Source: Gemmatimonadota bacterium (GTDB lineage: Bacteria; Gemmatimonadota; Gemmatimonadetes; Longimicrobiales; Gaopeijiaceae). Taken from it: a stretch of 64,000 bases of DNA. Each line of letters opens with the position of its first letter. The first letter of the stretch is position 1. A program made the translations under genes and the position numbers. Shown here in pieces: positions 47,383-57,451 of the stretch. A model generated the notes under the pieces. That model was not told the DNA's origin, did no database searches, and was given only the letters and a program-made list of their open reading frames with translations. The DNA is taken from NCBI GenBank assembly GCA_003562075.1, contig PWWP01000345.1:1-64000 (forward strand), read 5' to 3'.

Positions 47383-48147
47383 CTACCCCTTCCCCCTCTG
47401 TAGGCGACCGGTGAGGTCCAGGGCCCGGAGTTTCCAGACCTTCCAGACCGCCTCCACGATGATCCGCTTGGACATCTTCGATTCACCCTGATCCCGCTCG
47501 GTGAAGATGATGGGAATCTCCAGGAAGCGAAAACCCGCACGCCAGGAGCGAAGCTTGAGTTCGATCTGGAAGGAATAGCCGTTGGACTGGATCCGATCCA
47601 GATCTACCGCCTCCAGGACCTCTCGTCGAAACATGTTGAAGCCTCCTGTCGCATCGGAGACCGGGAGACCAGTGATGAGGCGCGCATACCAGCTTCCAAA
47701 ATAGGACACCAGGAGGCGTGGCATAGGCCAGTTGACCACAGTCACCCGGCCGTTCACATACCGGCTACCGACGATGAAGTCATATTCTTCGGTGGCTTCG
47801 ATGAACCCGGGAAGGGCCGACGGGGGGTGGGAAAGATCAGCGTCCATCTCGCAGAGCCGGTCATAGCCCCTGGCCAACCCCCAGCGGAAGCCGGCGATGT
47901 ACGCCTTCCCCAGGCCCTGCTTCCCCTCCCGATGCAGGACGTGGACCCGGCCGGGCCACTCCCTCCCCAATTCCTCAGCCACCTCGCCCGTCCCGTCCGG
48001 AGACGCGTCATCCACCACGAGGACGTGGATCGAGGTATCCTGACCCAGCACGCTGGGCACGATCCGGGGAAGATTCTCCCGCTCGTTGTAGGTGGGGATG
48101 ATGACCAGGGTGTGTCCGTCCCCCTGGTCCGTACTCACTTCACTCAT
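47383..48147 (-). CDS. Polyprenol-monophosphomannose synthase-like glycosyltransferase (GT2)
   Basis: VIIPTYNERENLPRIV, VVDDASPDGTGEVAEEL, EMDADLSHPP. Confidence 0.9.
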   Translation of the reverse strand: MSEVSTDQGDGHTLVIIPTYNERENLPRIVPSVLGQDTSIHVLVVDDASPDGTGEVAEELGREWPGRVHVLHREGKQGLGKAYIAGFRWGLARGYDRLCEMDADLSHPPSALPGFIEATEEYDFIVGSRYVNGRVTVVNWPMPRLLVSYFGSWYARLITGLPVSDATGGFNMFRREVLEAVDLDRIQSNGYSFQIELKLRSWRAGFRFLEIPIIFTERDQGESKMSKRIIVEAVWKVWKLRALDLTGRLQRGKG

Positions 48148-48176
48148 TCGTCATCTTCCCTGCGTCTTGACCCGGC

Positions 48177-49142
48177 CTATGCCTGTCCATGACGCCGTGA
48201 TCTGAAGATTTCCCAGAGAGCGAAGCCGCCGGCCGGCAGGAGCTCGACCACGGTCATCCAGACCCGGGCCAGGATCGCCACACCAACGGCTGCTCCGCCC
48301 AGGGCAGGCTGGAGGAGCGCGATGAGCACTCCCTCTCGAACCCCGATCCCTGCAGGAGCGAAGATTGCAAGATAGCCAATGAGGTACGCCGCACTGAAGG
48401 TCGCAATCAGAGAAGGTACGGCGCCCTCCAATCCCAGCCCCATGACCAGGAGAGAAAATGCCAGGCCGTACCCGATCCACACCAGGGTGTGGAGGAGGAC
48501 CCATCGGGGGCCGAACAGAACCCCGGGTCGGGGTGCGGAGGACGGATCCAGGCCAGCAAACCGGTACCCCAGAGCCAGAGCCTTCTGGAGAACGGGTGGG
48601 ATAGAGGCCAGAACCACAAAGAGAAGGAAGAGGACCAAGGCGACTCGTCCTCCCCAAACTCCTGGACCAGGTCCTGCCAGGACGGCCGTGCCCACCACCA
48701 TGGCGCCGGCCAGGTGGAAGAGCTGCCCCAGGAGGGCCGCCGCCGTTCCCACCGTGGCCGGGATCCCCTGCCGGCGCGACAGGAGGGCCAGCCCCGCCAC
48801 CTGCCAGACCTTCCCTGGAATATACCGACCCAGGTTGGCCGTCATGACGATCCGGATGGAGGACAGCCATCCCGGGTCCGGTTCTCCCAGCTCCGCCACC
48901 ATGAGACCCCAGAACCGGGCTGCCAATCCGAAGCAGAAGACCAGCAGGAGAACGGACAGGCCAAGAAGCAGGGGACGGGGCGCGGGGATGGCCACATCCA
49001 GGGACAGGGCGTCCTCCATGGTCACGCCCACCTGAGCCACGATGAGCCAGGTGACCAGGACGGTGAGCACCAGCTGGCCGGCCAGCCTGAGGCGCCGTCG
49101 CCACGGGCCCGGGGTCGTGGACTCGTCGTGTGTCGCGGCCAT
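48177..49142 (-). CDS. Lysylphosphatidylglycerol synthase TM-domain family protein
   Basis: Multi-TM; NLGRYIPGKVWQVAGLALL, APAGIGVREGVLIALL. Confidence 0.82.
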   Translation of the reverse strand: MAATHDESTTPGPWRRRLRLAGQLVLTVLVTWLIVAQVGVTMEDALSLDVAIPAPRPLLLGLSVLLLVFCFGLAARFWGLMVAELGEPDPGWLSSIRIVMTANLGRYIPGKVWQVAGLALLSRRQGIPATVGTAAALLGQLFHLAGAMVVGTAVLAGPGPGVWGGRVALVLFLLFVVLASIPPVLQKALALGYRFAGLDPSSAPRPGVLFGPRWVLLHTLVWIGYGLAFSLLVMGLGLEGAVPSLIATFSAAYLIGYLAIFAPAGIGVREGVLIALLQPALGGAAVGVAILARVWMTVVELLPAGGFALWEIFRSRRHGQA

Positions 49143-51661
49143 CAAGATCCAGGCCCACCTCGACGCCTCATGAGAGGGTCTGCGACCAGGGCGCCCAGAA
49201 GGACGAGGAGGGATCCGACTGAGATCGCCAGTCCTGCTCGGAGCAGGGGAGCGGCATACCACATCTCCACCTCATGGACCCCCTCCGTCACCGGAATGGC
49301 CCGGAGGGTATGATCCGCCCGTAGGACGGGGACCTCCTGGCCATCCACCGCGGCCCGCCAGGCCGGAAACCAATTGTCCGCAACCACGACCATTGCAGAC
49401 CCATCACTCTGCACCTGGAAACGCAGCCTGTCCGGCCCTCGCTCGATCCACTCCACTCCCCCCTGAACCTGAGGACCGCCCAACTCCATGGGGGGGGCTT
49501 CTTCCAACACCACCTGTACGGCTGGATCGTAGCTTTGCTCATCCAGGATGACTTCAAGCGTCCGGTCCGGCTCCACCACCAGGGCTTCCCCTACCACCCG
49601 AGCACGAGGGAGCGTCCCCACCTGGTGGACCGACGCGAAGGCCCTTCCATCGGCCATGGTCACCTGGCTCACGGGCTGGGTTCCCTCCAGGGACCCGTAC
49701 TGGGCATCAGGCCAGAGTATGTATCGGATGTTCAGAATCCCCATGACGTTGGGGTGAAAGCTGGCCAGGTGCTCTGGAAGTCCGCTTCCTTCCATCCCGA
49801 TGAGTTCCCGATACCGACCCAGATCATTCGGGTGATGTCCACCGGCCAGCTCCAAGCCATGCATCCCCGGTGAGACGTCCTGGGCACCCTGCCGGAAGGA
49901 GAGAACCCGGAAAGGATCCTCCTGGGCCTGTCGCTCCTGGAGAAACCGGATGTTCTCATCGGCAGCGGCAAAGGTCCGGTAATCCATGACCTCCAAGAAC
50001 GGCGAATTCACTCGCCACTGGTCCGCTGTCAGAAGCAGGGCTACGGCCGGGATGAGGAGAGCTGCCGGCCAATACCGACGGGCCACCGCCCACCACACCG
50101 CCGTCAGGAGCCCCGCCAGAAGGAAGGCAATGCCGAAGCCTCGGACAATGTGGGGCTCGGCGTTGGCCAGCGCCCCGACCTTTGCCTCCTCCAATCCGGG
50201 ATAGAAGATGGCGGTCCAGATCCCAAAGATGAGACCGGTAGCCGCCAGGATCCAGCCCAGAAGCAGGAGGACGGCCCCAGCCCCCAGGATCTTCACCACC
50301 CTCTCCCCTTCCCCGTCATCCACGAGGCGGGCTCCTCGGTCCACCCCCAGCCCCGCCAGGGTGGCCACGGCGAACCCTGTGAGGAAGATGGCCATGGAGG
50401 GAGCCCGAAAGAGGGAAATTCCCGGAACCACCTCGTAGAAGATTCGCCAGACAGGGGTGTTGGCACCCAACGAAAAGAGGAGGACGACACCTCCCATTCC
50501 GGCCATGAACCACCGCAGTCCCTTTTTCTTCCCGCCGGCAAACGCCAACGCCCCCAGCAAGATGAGGATCAGACCAATGTATTCGTGGTTTATCTTGAAG
50601 GTGTTCCGGCCCCAATAGGTGTCGGTGGTCCACTCCCGGGTGCCGGCGTTGTTCCCGATGAATTCAGGGACGGCCAGGCTGACCACCTCTTCGGGATGAA
50701 GAGACCAGGAGGAAGAGTAGGCCACGGCCTCCGGTCCCTCTGCATCCAGGGTGGTGGCGGCCCGACGGGAATGCTCGGTCACATAGTCCACGGCCGGGAT
50801 CAGCTGAACAGCCGTAACCCCCGCGCCCAGTACCGAGAAGAGTAGAAAAGCACCGAAAGCCGAGCCTGCCGGCCGCCATCCCTCCTCCCCTTCCCTGCCA
50901 ATCTGGACGCAGCGCAAGATCATGTACGCACCTGCCGCCCCGAAGAGGAAGTAGGCCATCTGGAAGTGGGTGGAGAGGATGACCAGCGCAATGACCCCGG
51001 CCATGGCGGCCAGGGGCAGGAGGCCTCGTCGGGCCAGGTACCACTCCATGGCCCAGAAGAGGAAGGGGGTCATGGCGGTAACGAAGATCTTCCCGTCATG
51101 ACCGGGGAAGGCCAGCGTCACCATGTAGGGAGCCAGGAGGAAGCCGAGGCCGGCCACGAAGGAGGCCCCCCGGGAGCACCCCACCACCCGGAGCCAACCG
51201 TACATCCCCACGCCCGCCAGAAAGACGTGCAAGACCAGCTTCCACCCTAGGGCCCGGTAGGTTTCCATGACCATGAGGAGACCGACCGAAAGGGGATGGA
51301 GGGAGTCCCCCCCGGCCAGCGACTCCAGGAAAGGGGTACCTCCCAGAATGATGGGATTCCAGAGAGGAAAACCGGTGGTCCGAAGGGCATCGGCAAAGAA
51401 GGCCCGGGCCATGTACCCCAGGGACAGGGTGTCCTGCCCCACCAGCATGAGGTCTGAGAAGATGAATTCTCGGAAGAGGAGGATGGTGACCAGTCCATAG
51501 GTGCCCAGCACCGCCCAGAGGGGAAAGCGAGCCAACCAGGACGTAAGGTCGACCGGTCCTTGTGGTGAGGCCCCTCGCTGATCCCTTCGCCTCCGGAGTC
51601 GGCCTCCCTGCGACCCTTTCCGGCGCCTCCCCTCCTTCTGCGAACGTTCTCCAGCCATCAA
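49142..51661 (-). CDS. YfhO-family membrane protein
   Basis: Multi-TM; GYMARAFFADALRTTGFPLWNPIILGGTPFLESLAGGDSLHPL and C-terminal NWFPAWRAAVDGQEVPVLRADHTLRAIPV. Confidence 0.85.
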   Translation of the reverse strand: MMAGERSQKEGRRRKGSQGGRLRRRRDQRGASPQGPVDLTSWLARFPLWAVLGTYGLVTILLFREFIFSDLMLVGQDTLSLGYMARAFFADALRTTGFPLWNPIILGGTPFLESLAGGDSLHPLSVGLLMVMETYRALGWKLVLHVFLAGVGMYGWLRVVGCSRGASFVAGLGFLLAPYMVTLAFPGHDGKIFVTAMTPFLFWAMEWYLARRGLLPLAAMAGVIALVILSTHFQMAYFLFGAAGAYMILRCVQIGREGEEGWRPAGSAFGAFLLFSVLGAGVTAVQLIPAVDYVTEHSRRAATTLDAEGPEAVAYSSSWSLHPEEVVSLAVPEFIGNNAGTREWTTDTYWGRNTFKINHEYIGLILILLGALAFAGGKKKGLRWFMAGMGGVVLLFSLGANTPVWRIFYEVVPGISLFRAPSMAIFLTGFAVATLAGLGVDRGARLVDDGEGERVVKILGAGAVLLLLGWILAATGLIFGIWTAIFYPGLEEAKVGALANAEPHIVRGFGIAFLLAGLLTAVWWAVARRYWPAALLIPAVALLLTADQWRVNSPFLEVMDYRTFAAADENIRFLQERQAQEDPFRVLSFRQGAQDVSPGMHGLELAGGHHPNDLGRYRELIGMEGSGLPEHLASFHPNVMGILNIRYILWPDAQYGSLEGTQPVSQVTMADGRAFASVHQVGTLPRARVVGEALVVEPDRTLEVILDEQSYDPAVQVVLEEAPPMELGGPQVQGGVEWIERGPDRLRFQVQSDGSAMVVVADNWFPAWRAAVDGQEVPVLRADHTLRAIPVTEGVHEVEMWYAAPLLRAGLAISVGSLLVLLGALVADPLMRRRGGPGS

Positions 51662-52809
51662 CGGTGTCCCGTGATCAGGTTCGCGTTCCTCTCATCTCCG
51701 GTTTCGCCTCCCGCCAAGCTCCGGTAGATCTCCAGGTGTCGCAGCACCAGACGATCATTGCTCCACTCGGCCACCACCCGCTCCCGGGCTCGCCGGCCCA
51801 TCTCCTCCCGGGAAGGGCTCTCCAGAAGCGCTACGACGGCATCCGCCAACGCCGCTGGATCACCGGGGGGCACCAGAGCCCCCACCGAATCGTCGATGAT
51901 CTCCGGAAGACCGCCTACCCGGCTCGCCACCACAGGAAGCTGGCACGACATGCACTCCAGGGCGGCCACCGAGGTGGCCTCCATGAGCGATGGGAAGACG
52001 GCCAGTTCGCCAGAGGCAAGAAGCCCAGGCATCTCTTCATGAGCGCGTCCCCCCAGGAAGTGAACGACTTCCTCCACCCCCAGGTCCCGTGCCAGGCTCT
52101 CCAGCTTCTGCCGCTCCGGACCGTCCCCGATCAGGAGTGCTTCCGCGTTCGGGAGCCGCGCCACGATGGAAGGCATGGCGCGGACGAAGTACTCGACACC
52201 ATTCTTGTGAAAGAGCCGACGGGGAACGAGGATCCGTCGAGTCCCTCCGTCCGAACGCAGCGTCGGCTCCACGGGACAGAACCTCTCCGTGTCCACCCCG
52301 TTGGTCAGGGCTTCCACCTCCACGCCAGGGGCCAGGCCCATGGCAACCTGGGCGATTTCCTGACTGGCTGCCAACACGTGTCGCGGTCGACGGATCAGGC
52401 GAGCCAGGACCCGGCGCCAGCCTGGACGCTCTGCTCTCATGAGGAAATGCGACGTATGGAGAGTGGCCACCAGGGGCTTCCCTGCCAGCCGGGATGCCAG
52501 CCCACAGGGAACGATGGAGGCGAAGGCCTGAGCGTGAAGGACATCCGCCCAACGGGCCCAGCGCGCCGTCACCGGCAGGGAACCCAGGGAATGGAGGATC
52601 CACCCCCAGGGCGTGCGGGAGGGAAGCGGACTGCGGTGTACCCTCACCCCATTCCGCATCTCGGAGGTGGGTAATCCCTTCATGGACCGGGAGGTGACCA
52701 CCCGGACCTCGTGGCCCTTGGACGCCAGCCCACGGGCCAGCTCCCCCACATGGCTCTCCAGCCCGCCCACCTCAGGAGGGTAGTAGACGCAATGGAGCAG
52801 AATCCTCAC
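51658..52809 (-). CDS. Glycosyltransferase family 4
   Basis: YYPPEVGGLESHVGELARGLASKGHEV; FPSLMEATSVAALECMSCQLPVVASRVGGLPEII. Confidence 0.92.
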   Translation of the reverse strand: MRILLHCVYYPPEVGGLESHVGELARGLASKGHEVRVVTSRSMKGLPTSEMRNGVRVHRSPLPSRTPWGWILHSLGSLPVTARWARWADVLHAQAFASIVPCGLASRLAGKPLVATLHTSHFLMRAERPGWRRVLARLIRRPRHVLAASQEIAQVAMGLAPGVEVEALTNGVDTERFCPVEPTLRSDGGTRRILVPRRLFHKNGVEYFVRAMPSIVARLPNAEALLIGDGPERQKLESLARDLGVEEVVHFLGGRAHEEMPGLLASGELAVFPSLMEATSVAALECMSCQLPVVASRVGGLPEIIDDSVGALVPPGDPAALADAVVALLESPSREEMGRRARERVVAEWSNDRLVLRHLEIYRSLAGGETGDERNANLITGHR

Positions 52810-54056
52810 GGGCTCGCCTCCTCCGGTTCCTTCCTCAAAAGGCGCTCCAGATCTGACGATGGAGACCCCAGAAGGAAGGCTTCCAGGGCGGCAGCGATCC
52901 GGAGGGCAGCCCTCCCGTCTCCGTAGGGATTGTTCAACTGTCGCTGCGTTCTACCCACTGAGGAGCCAGCGAAGGCCCGGCGAGCGCCCTGGACCAGGGC
53001 GTGAGGATCGGTGCCCACCAGCTCCGCCACTCCCGCTTCGATCCCCTCCGGACGCTCTGTCACATCCCGGAGAACGAGGAGGGGCGTTCCAAACGTGGGT
53101 GCCTCCTCCTGTATCCCGCCGGAATCGGTGAGAACGAGGCGGGCGGCTTGGAGGGCCAGGGCCAGGTCTTCATACCGCAATGGATCCACCAGGTGGATCC
53201 GAGGGTGTCCCCCGAGGTGTTCTTCTGCCGGACCCCTGATGCGGGGATTCGGGTGGACGGGGTAGAGGATGTGGAGATCCGGCTCCAGGTCCACCAGTTG
53301 CTTCACGCCCTGGAAGATCCGCTTCAGGGGCTCTCCCCACGCCTCCCTTCGATGTGCCGTGAGGAGTGCGAAGGGCACGGCGTCATTCAGAATCCGGGCC
53401 AGTCGAGGATCCTCTGCCATTCCGGTCTCCCGAGTGATCTGCAGGAGGGCATCCACCACCGTGTTTCCGGTGACATGGATCCGGTCTGGAGGGACCCCCT
53501 CAGCCAGGAGATTCTCTCGGGCACGGGGGGTGGGTGCGAAGTGCAGATCAGCCAGGACTCCGGTGAGGCGTCGGAATCCCTCCTCCGGGAAGGGGCTTCG
53601 CAGGTCCCCGCTCCTGAGCCCCGCTTCCACATGCGCCGTGGCCACCCCCTCGAAGTAGCCGGCCAGAGCAGAGAAGAAGACGGTGGCCGTATCACCCTGC
53701 ACCAGGACCATGGACGGGTCCCAACGGTCAACTGCGTCCCGAACCCCGGTCAGGCATCCAGAGGCAACATCATACAGGGTCTGGGCCTCCTGCATGATAG
53801 CCAGGTCCAGGTCAGGACTCAGTCGAAAGGTTCGGAGGGCGTCGGACACCAGGTCGGTGTGTTGACCGGTGAGGAGGAGGTGGACTCGGGTTCGGCCCCC
53901 CTTCCTCCGAAGCGCACGGACCACCGGCGCCATCTTGATGGCCTCTGGCCGTGTCCCTACCACAACCATCACGCCAGGAAGGCGCCCTCCAAGGGAAACG
54001 AAGGGAGCGCCTGTTTCCGCCCTGGAGGGGCTGGACGGCTCGGAAGCCTCCGTCAT
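52806..54056 (-). CDS. wecB: Non-hydrolyzing UDP-N-acetylglucosamine 2-epimerase
   Basis: VVVGTRPEAIKMAPVV, LTGQHTDLV, HVEAGLRSGD, LTDSGGIQEEAPTFGTPLLVLRDVTERPEGI. Confidence 0.95.
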   Translation of the reverse strand: MTEASEPSSPSRAETGAPFVSLGGRLPGVMVVVGTRPEAIKMAPVVRALRRKGGRTRVHLLLTGQHTDLVSDALRTFRLSPDLDLAIMQEAQTLYDVASGCLTGVRDAVDRWDPSMVLVQGDTATVFFSALAGYFEGVATAHVEAGLRSGDLRSPFPEEGFRRLTGVLADLHFAPTPRARENLLAEGVPPDRIHVTGNTVVDALLQITRETGMAEDPRLARILNDAVPFALLTAHRREAWGEPLKRIFQGVKQLVDLEPDLHILYPVHPNPRIRGPAEEHLGGHPRIHLVDPLRYEDLALALQAARLVLTDSGGIQEEAPTFGTPLLVLRDVTERPEGIEAGVAELVGTDPHALVQGARRAFAGSSVGRTQRQLNNPYGDGRAALRIAAALEAFLLGSPSSDLERLLRKEPEEASP

Positions 54057-55027
54057 CCTTCCTCCTCCTCGCGTCGTCGCAGCGCCTCAACCTCCTGCCG
54101 GAGCTGAGCCACCATCTCGGCCAGGAGACCGAAGCCCACCAGCGTCACCCCGACGGTCACAAGGAGGAGGACCAGGGTCAGGAGGGGACGAAACCCCATG
54201 CCATGGACGAGCCGGAGGTAGAGTGCCACCAATCCGACGATCACCCCGGCTCCGGCCAGCCCCGACCCTGCAGTTCCGAAGAGGAGTAGGGGTTTCTTGG
54301 AGAAGACCAGGAGGAACCAGACCGAAATGAGATCCATGACCCCCACCACCACCCGCCAGAGACCCGAATACTTGGAGACCCCCGCCCTACGGGGGTGAAG
54401 GGCGATGTCCAGCTCCGTTGCCGAATACCCCCGGTCCATGGCCAGGACGACAAAGAACCGGTGCCAATCGTGGCGGAGGGGCGTCTCCCGAAGGATGGAG
54501 GCACGGAAAGCCTTCATGGAGTTCAGGTCCGACACGGGAACGTTGAAGAGTCGCCGAGAGAGTCGATTGTAGACGGAAGAAACCATCCGCTTGTCATAGG
54601 GCCCCACCTTCCGGCCGCAGACGATGTCCCACCCCTCCGCCATGAGGGCCAGGAAGCGGGGAATCTCATGGGGCGAGTGCTGCAGGTCCGCGTCGAAGAT
54701 GACCAGGATCTCTCGGTCCGTGGCACGAGCGGCCGTGACCATGGCCTCGGTCTTCCCCAGATTGGTCCGGTGGGTGAGAACACGAAGGGAATCCCAATCA
54801 GCTGCCAGCTGCCGGGCCAGTTCTCCGGTCCCATCCGTCGACCCGTCATCCACCAGAAGGATCTCTCCCTCGAGCTGGTGGTGCAGGAAGGCCTCCTTCA
54901 ACTCCCGGACCAGCTCCGGGATGACCGGGACCTCGTTGTAGGCGGGAATGACCAGCGCAAAATTCCGGCGAGCATCCGGTGGGAGATCCACTGGGGCCGG
55001 AGTCGAGGGGACAAGCTCTTCAGACAC
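54053..55027 (-). CDS. Glycosyltransferase family 2 with C-terminal TM helices
   Basis: LVIPAYNEVPVIPELV, LVDDGSTDGTGELA, FDADLQHSPHEI. Confidence 0.92.
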   Translation of the reverse strand: MSEELVPSTPAPVDLPPDARRNFALVIPAYNEVPVIPELVRELKEAFLHHQLEGEILLVDDGSTDGTGELARQLAADWDSLRVLTHRTNLGKTEAMVTAARATDREILVIFDADLQHSPHEIPRFLALMAEGWDIVCGRKVGPYDKRMVSSVYNRLSRRLFNVPVSDLNSMKAFRASILRETPLRHDWHRFFVVLAMDRGYSATELDIALHPRRAGVSKYSGLWRVVVGVMDLISVWFLLVFSKKPLLLFGTAGSGLAGAGVIVGLVALYLRLVHGMGFRPLLTLVLLLVTVGVTLVGFGLLAEMVAQLRQEVEALRRREEEEG

Positions 55028-56522
55028 GCTTTCTCATGCGGGCCGGAAGAATCCCCAGCTGGTCCCGATACTTGGCGACCGTGCGCCGAGCGATCTTGAT
55101 CCCATCGGCCTCCAGGAGATTGACGACCTTCTGGTCCGTCAGAGGCTTCTTCTCGTCCTCCTGAGCCACCAGAGCCTCGATCTTCGCCTTCACTCCCCGG
55201 GCGGAGATGCTCTCTCCGGAGGTGGTGGAGAGTCCACTGGAAAAGAAGAACTTCAGGTGGTAGACCCCTCGAGGCGTCTGAACGTACTTCTCGTTGGTCA
55301 CCCGGGAGACCGTGGACTCGTGCATCTCGATATAGTCAGCCACCTCCCGGAGGGTCAGAGGCCGAAGAAACTGAACCCCCTTCTCGAAGAACTCCCGCTG
55401 CCGGTCCACGATGAAGTTCATCACCTTCAGCATAGTCTGCCGGCGCTGCTCAATGGCCTGGATCATCCAGTTTGCCGAGTTGAGCTTGGCAGCGATGAAC
55501 TCCTTGTTCTCACCCTTGTACTTGTTCCGATCTCGGGCGACCTCCCGGTAGGAGCGGGAGAGCCGCAGCCGGGGGAGGTTCGTATCGTTGAGGAAGACGT
55601 GATACTCCCCATCGATCTTCTCGACGATGAGATCGGGAATGATGTATGGATCCCGATCGGGTCCATACTGGATCCCGGGCTTTGGATCCAGCTTGGCCAC
55701 TTCGTCAGCCGCGTCCTGGACCTCCTTTGCGGAGACGCTGAGACCACGGGCGATCTCGGTCCAACGATGGTTCAGGAAGTCGTCGAAGTGGTCATGGACC
55801 AACGTGTGGCAGAGCTCACCCTCCAGCTCCTTTTCATCCAGCTGGATCAGGATCGACTCGCGGAGATTCCGAGCCCCCACCCCGGCCGGATCCATCCGTT
55901 GGACCACCACCAACATCCCCTCGGCCTCCTCCAGGGTGTAGGGGCGGAAGAGTTCCTCCACCTCCGCCAGCTCTGCGGCGCGCTCCTCCTCGTCCTCCAT
56001 GGCCTGGGCCCGCTCCGTGGCGACCTGCCGCACATCCTCCAACCACCCATTCACTCCCTCGACCACTTCCTCCAGATCGCACGCGAGAAAGCCGTCGTCA
56101 TCCACATTTCCGATGATCTCCTCACCCATGCGGATCTCTCGCTCGGAGATGGAAAGGTGATGGAGCTGCTCCAAGAGGTGATCCCTCAGGTCCGAGGTCT
56201 CCACCGGAGTGGGCTCATGACGTTCCTTCTCTTCGTACTGGGCCCTGGACCCTCCGGCGTCGAAACCGTCCAGTAGAATCTCTTCCCAGTCGATCTCGTC
56301 ATCCTTCTCCTCCTGCCCCTCCTCATCGATGCTCACCTCGTCGGTCACATCGGCTTCACTCATCTCCAGGAATGGATTCTCCGAGAGCTCCTGCTTCAGG
56401 TGTTGCTGAAGATCCAGGAGGGGCATGTAGAGCAACTCCATCGCCTGATAAAGGCGAGGGTTGATCTTCATCTCCTGTCGGAGTTCCGTGCTCTGATAGA
56501 GCTTGTTCCCGAAGTTGCTCAT
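55020..56522 (-). CDS. rpoN: RNA polymerase sigma-54 factor
   Basis: Region I, VADYIEMHESTVSRVTNEKYVQTPRGVYHLKFFFSSG, and RpoN box ARRTVAKYRDQLGI. Confidence 0.95.
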   Translation of the reverse strand: MSNFGNKLYQSTELRQEMKINPRLYQAMELLYMPLLDLQQHLKQELSENPFLEMSEADVTDEVSIDEEGQEEKDDEIDWEEILLDGFDAGGSRAQYEEKERHEPTPVETSDLRDHLLEQLHHLSISEREIRMGEEIIGNVDDDGFLACDLEEVVEGVNGWLEDVRQVATERAQAMEDEEERAAELAEVEELFRPYTLEEAEGMLVVVQRMDPAGVGARNLRESILIQLDEKELEGELCHTLVHDHFDDFLNHRWTEIARGLSVSAKEVQDAADEVAKLDPKPGIQYGPDRDPYIIPDLIVEKIDGEYHVFLNDTNLPRLRLSRSYREVARDRNKYKGENKEFIAAKLNSANWMIQAIEQRRQTMLKVMNFIVDRQREFFEKGVQFLRPLTLREVADYIEMHESTVSRVTNEKYVQTPRGVYHLKFFFSSGLSTTSGESISARGVKAKIEALVAQEDEKKPLTDQKVVNLLEADGIKIARRTVAKYRDQLGILPARMRKRV

Positions 56523-57451
56523 GGCCCCTCGGCAGGTGGCTCGTAACGCTGACGCATCCGGTGCGTCAGGGTCGGTCCCAGATAGATCTCGGCGACCTCA
56601 TCGTTCCAGACAAGTTCGGAGACCGAGCCGCTGACCCGGATCCGTCCCTCGTACATGATGTAGGCCCGGTCCACGATGTCCAATGTCTGCTCCACATTGT
56701 GGTCGGAGATGATCACGCCGATGTTGCGATCCTTCAACCCAGCCACGATCTGCTGAATGTCGTTGACCGCAATGGGATCGATCCCTGCGAAGGGTTCGTC
56801 CAGGAGCATGAACTTGGGCTGCTGTACCAGGGCACGGGTGATCTCCAGCCGACGCCGCTCACCGCCGGAAAGAGCGTAAGCCTTGCTCTTCCTCAGGTGA
56901 GCTATAGACAGCTCCTCCAGGAGCTCATTCAGCCGCTGCTTCCGCTCCTTCTTCGGAATGTCGGTGGTCTGGAGGATGGCCATGACATTCTCTTCCACCG
57001 TCAGCTTTCGGAATACCGACGGCTCCTGAGCCAGATAGCCCACCCCCAGACGAGCTCGCCGATACATGGGTGTCCGGGTCAGGTTCTTCTGATCCAGGTA
57101 GACCTTTCCCTCGTTCGGGGGGATGAGGCCCACCATCATGTAGAAGGTAGTGGTCTTCCCTGCGCCGTTGGGTCCCAGGAGCCCCACGATCTCACCCTGC
57201 CGGACATGGATATCCACATCGTTCACCACCTTCCGGCCCTGGTAGATCTTGGTCAATCCCTCAGCTCGAAAGACGCTGCCCTCTTCCCGCTTGAGCGCCT
57301 TCTCCAGTCGATCTGCCTCTCGGGATTCGACCTGAAGCTCCGGAGCATCCTCCGGCCATTCCATGCCTACACCCACCGCCGGTTCCGGGGAGTCTCGGGG
57401 AGCGGTCTCCTGCCTCCCTTCCCCGCCTGGCCCGTCGCTAATTGCAGTCAT
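56519..57451 (-). CDS. lptB: LPS export ABC transporter ATP-binding protein LptB
   Basis: LLGPNGAGKTTTFYMMVGLI, YLAQEPSVFRKLTVEENV, LSGGERRRLEITRALV. Confidence 0.94.
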   Translation of the reverse strand: MTAISDGPGGEGRQETAPRDSPEPAVGVGMEWPEDAPELQVESREADRLEKALKREEGSVFRAEGLTKIYQGRKVVNDVDIHVRQGEIVGLLGPNGAGKTTTFYMMVGLIPPNEGKVYLDQKNLTRTPMYRRARLGVGYLAQEPSVFRKLTVEENVMAILQTTDIPKKERKQRLNELLEELSIAHLRKSKAYALSGGERRRLEITRALVQQPKFMLLDEPFAGIDPIAVNDIQQIVAGLKDRNIGVIISDHNVEQTLDIVDRAYIMYEGRIRVSGSVSELVWNDEVAEIYLGPTLTHRMRQRYEPPAEGP

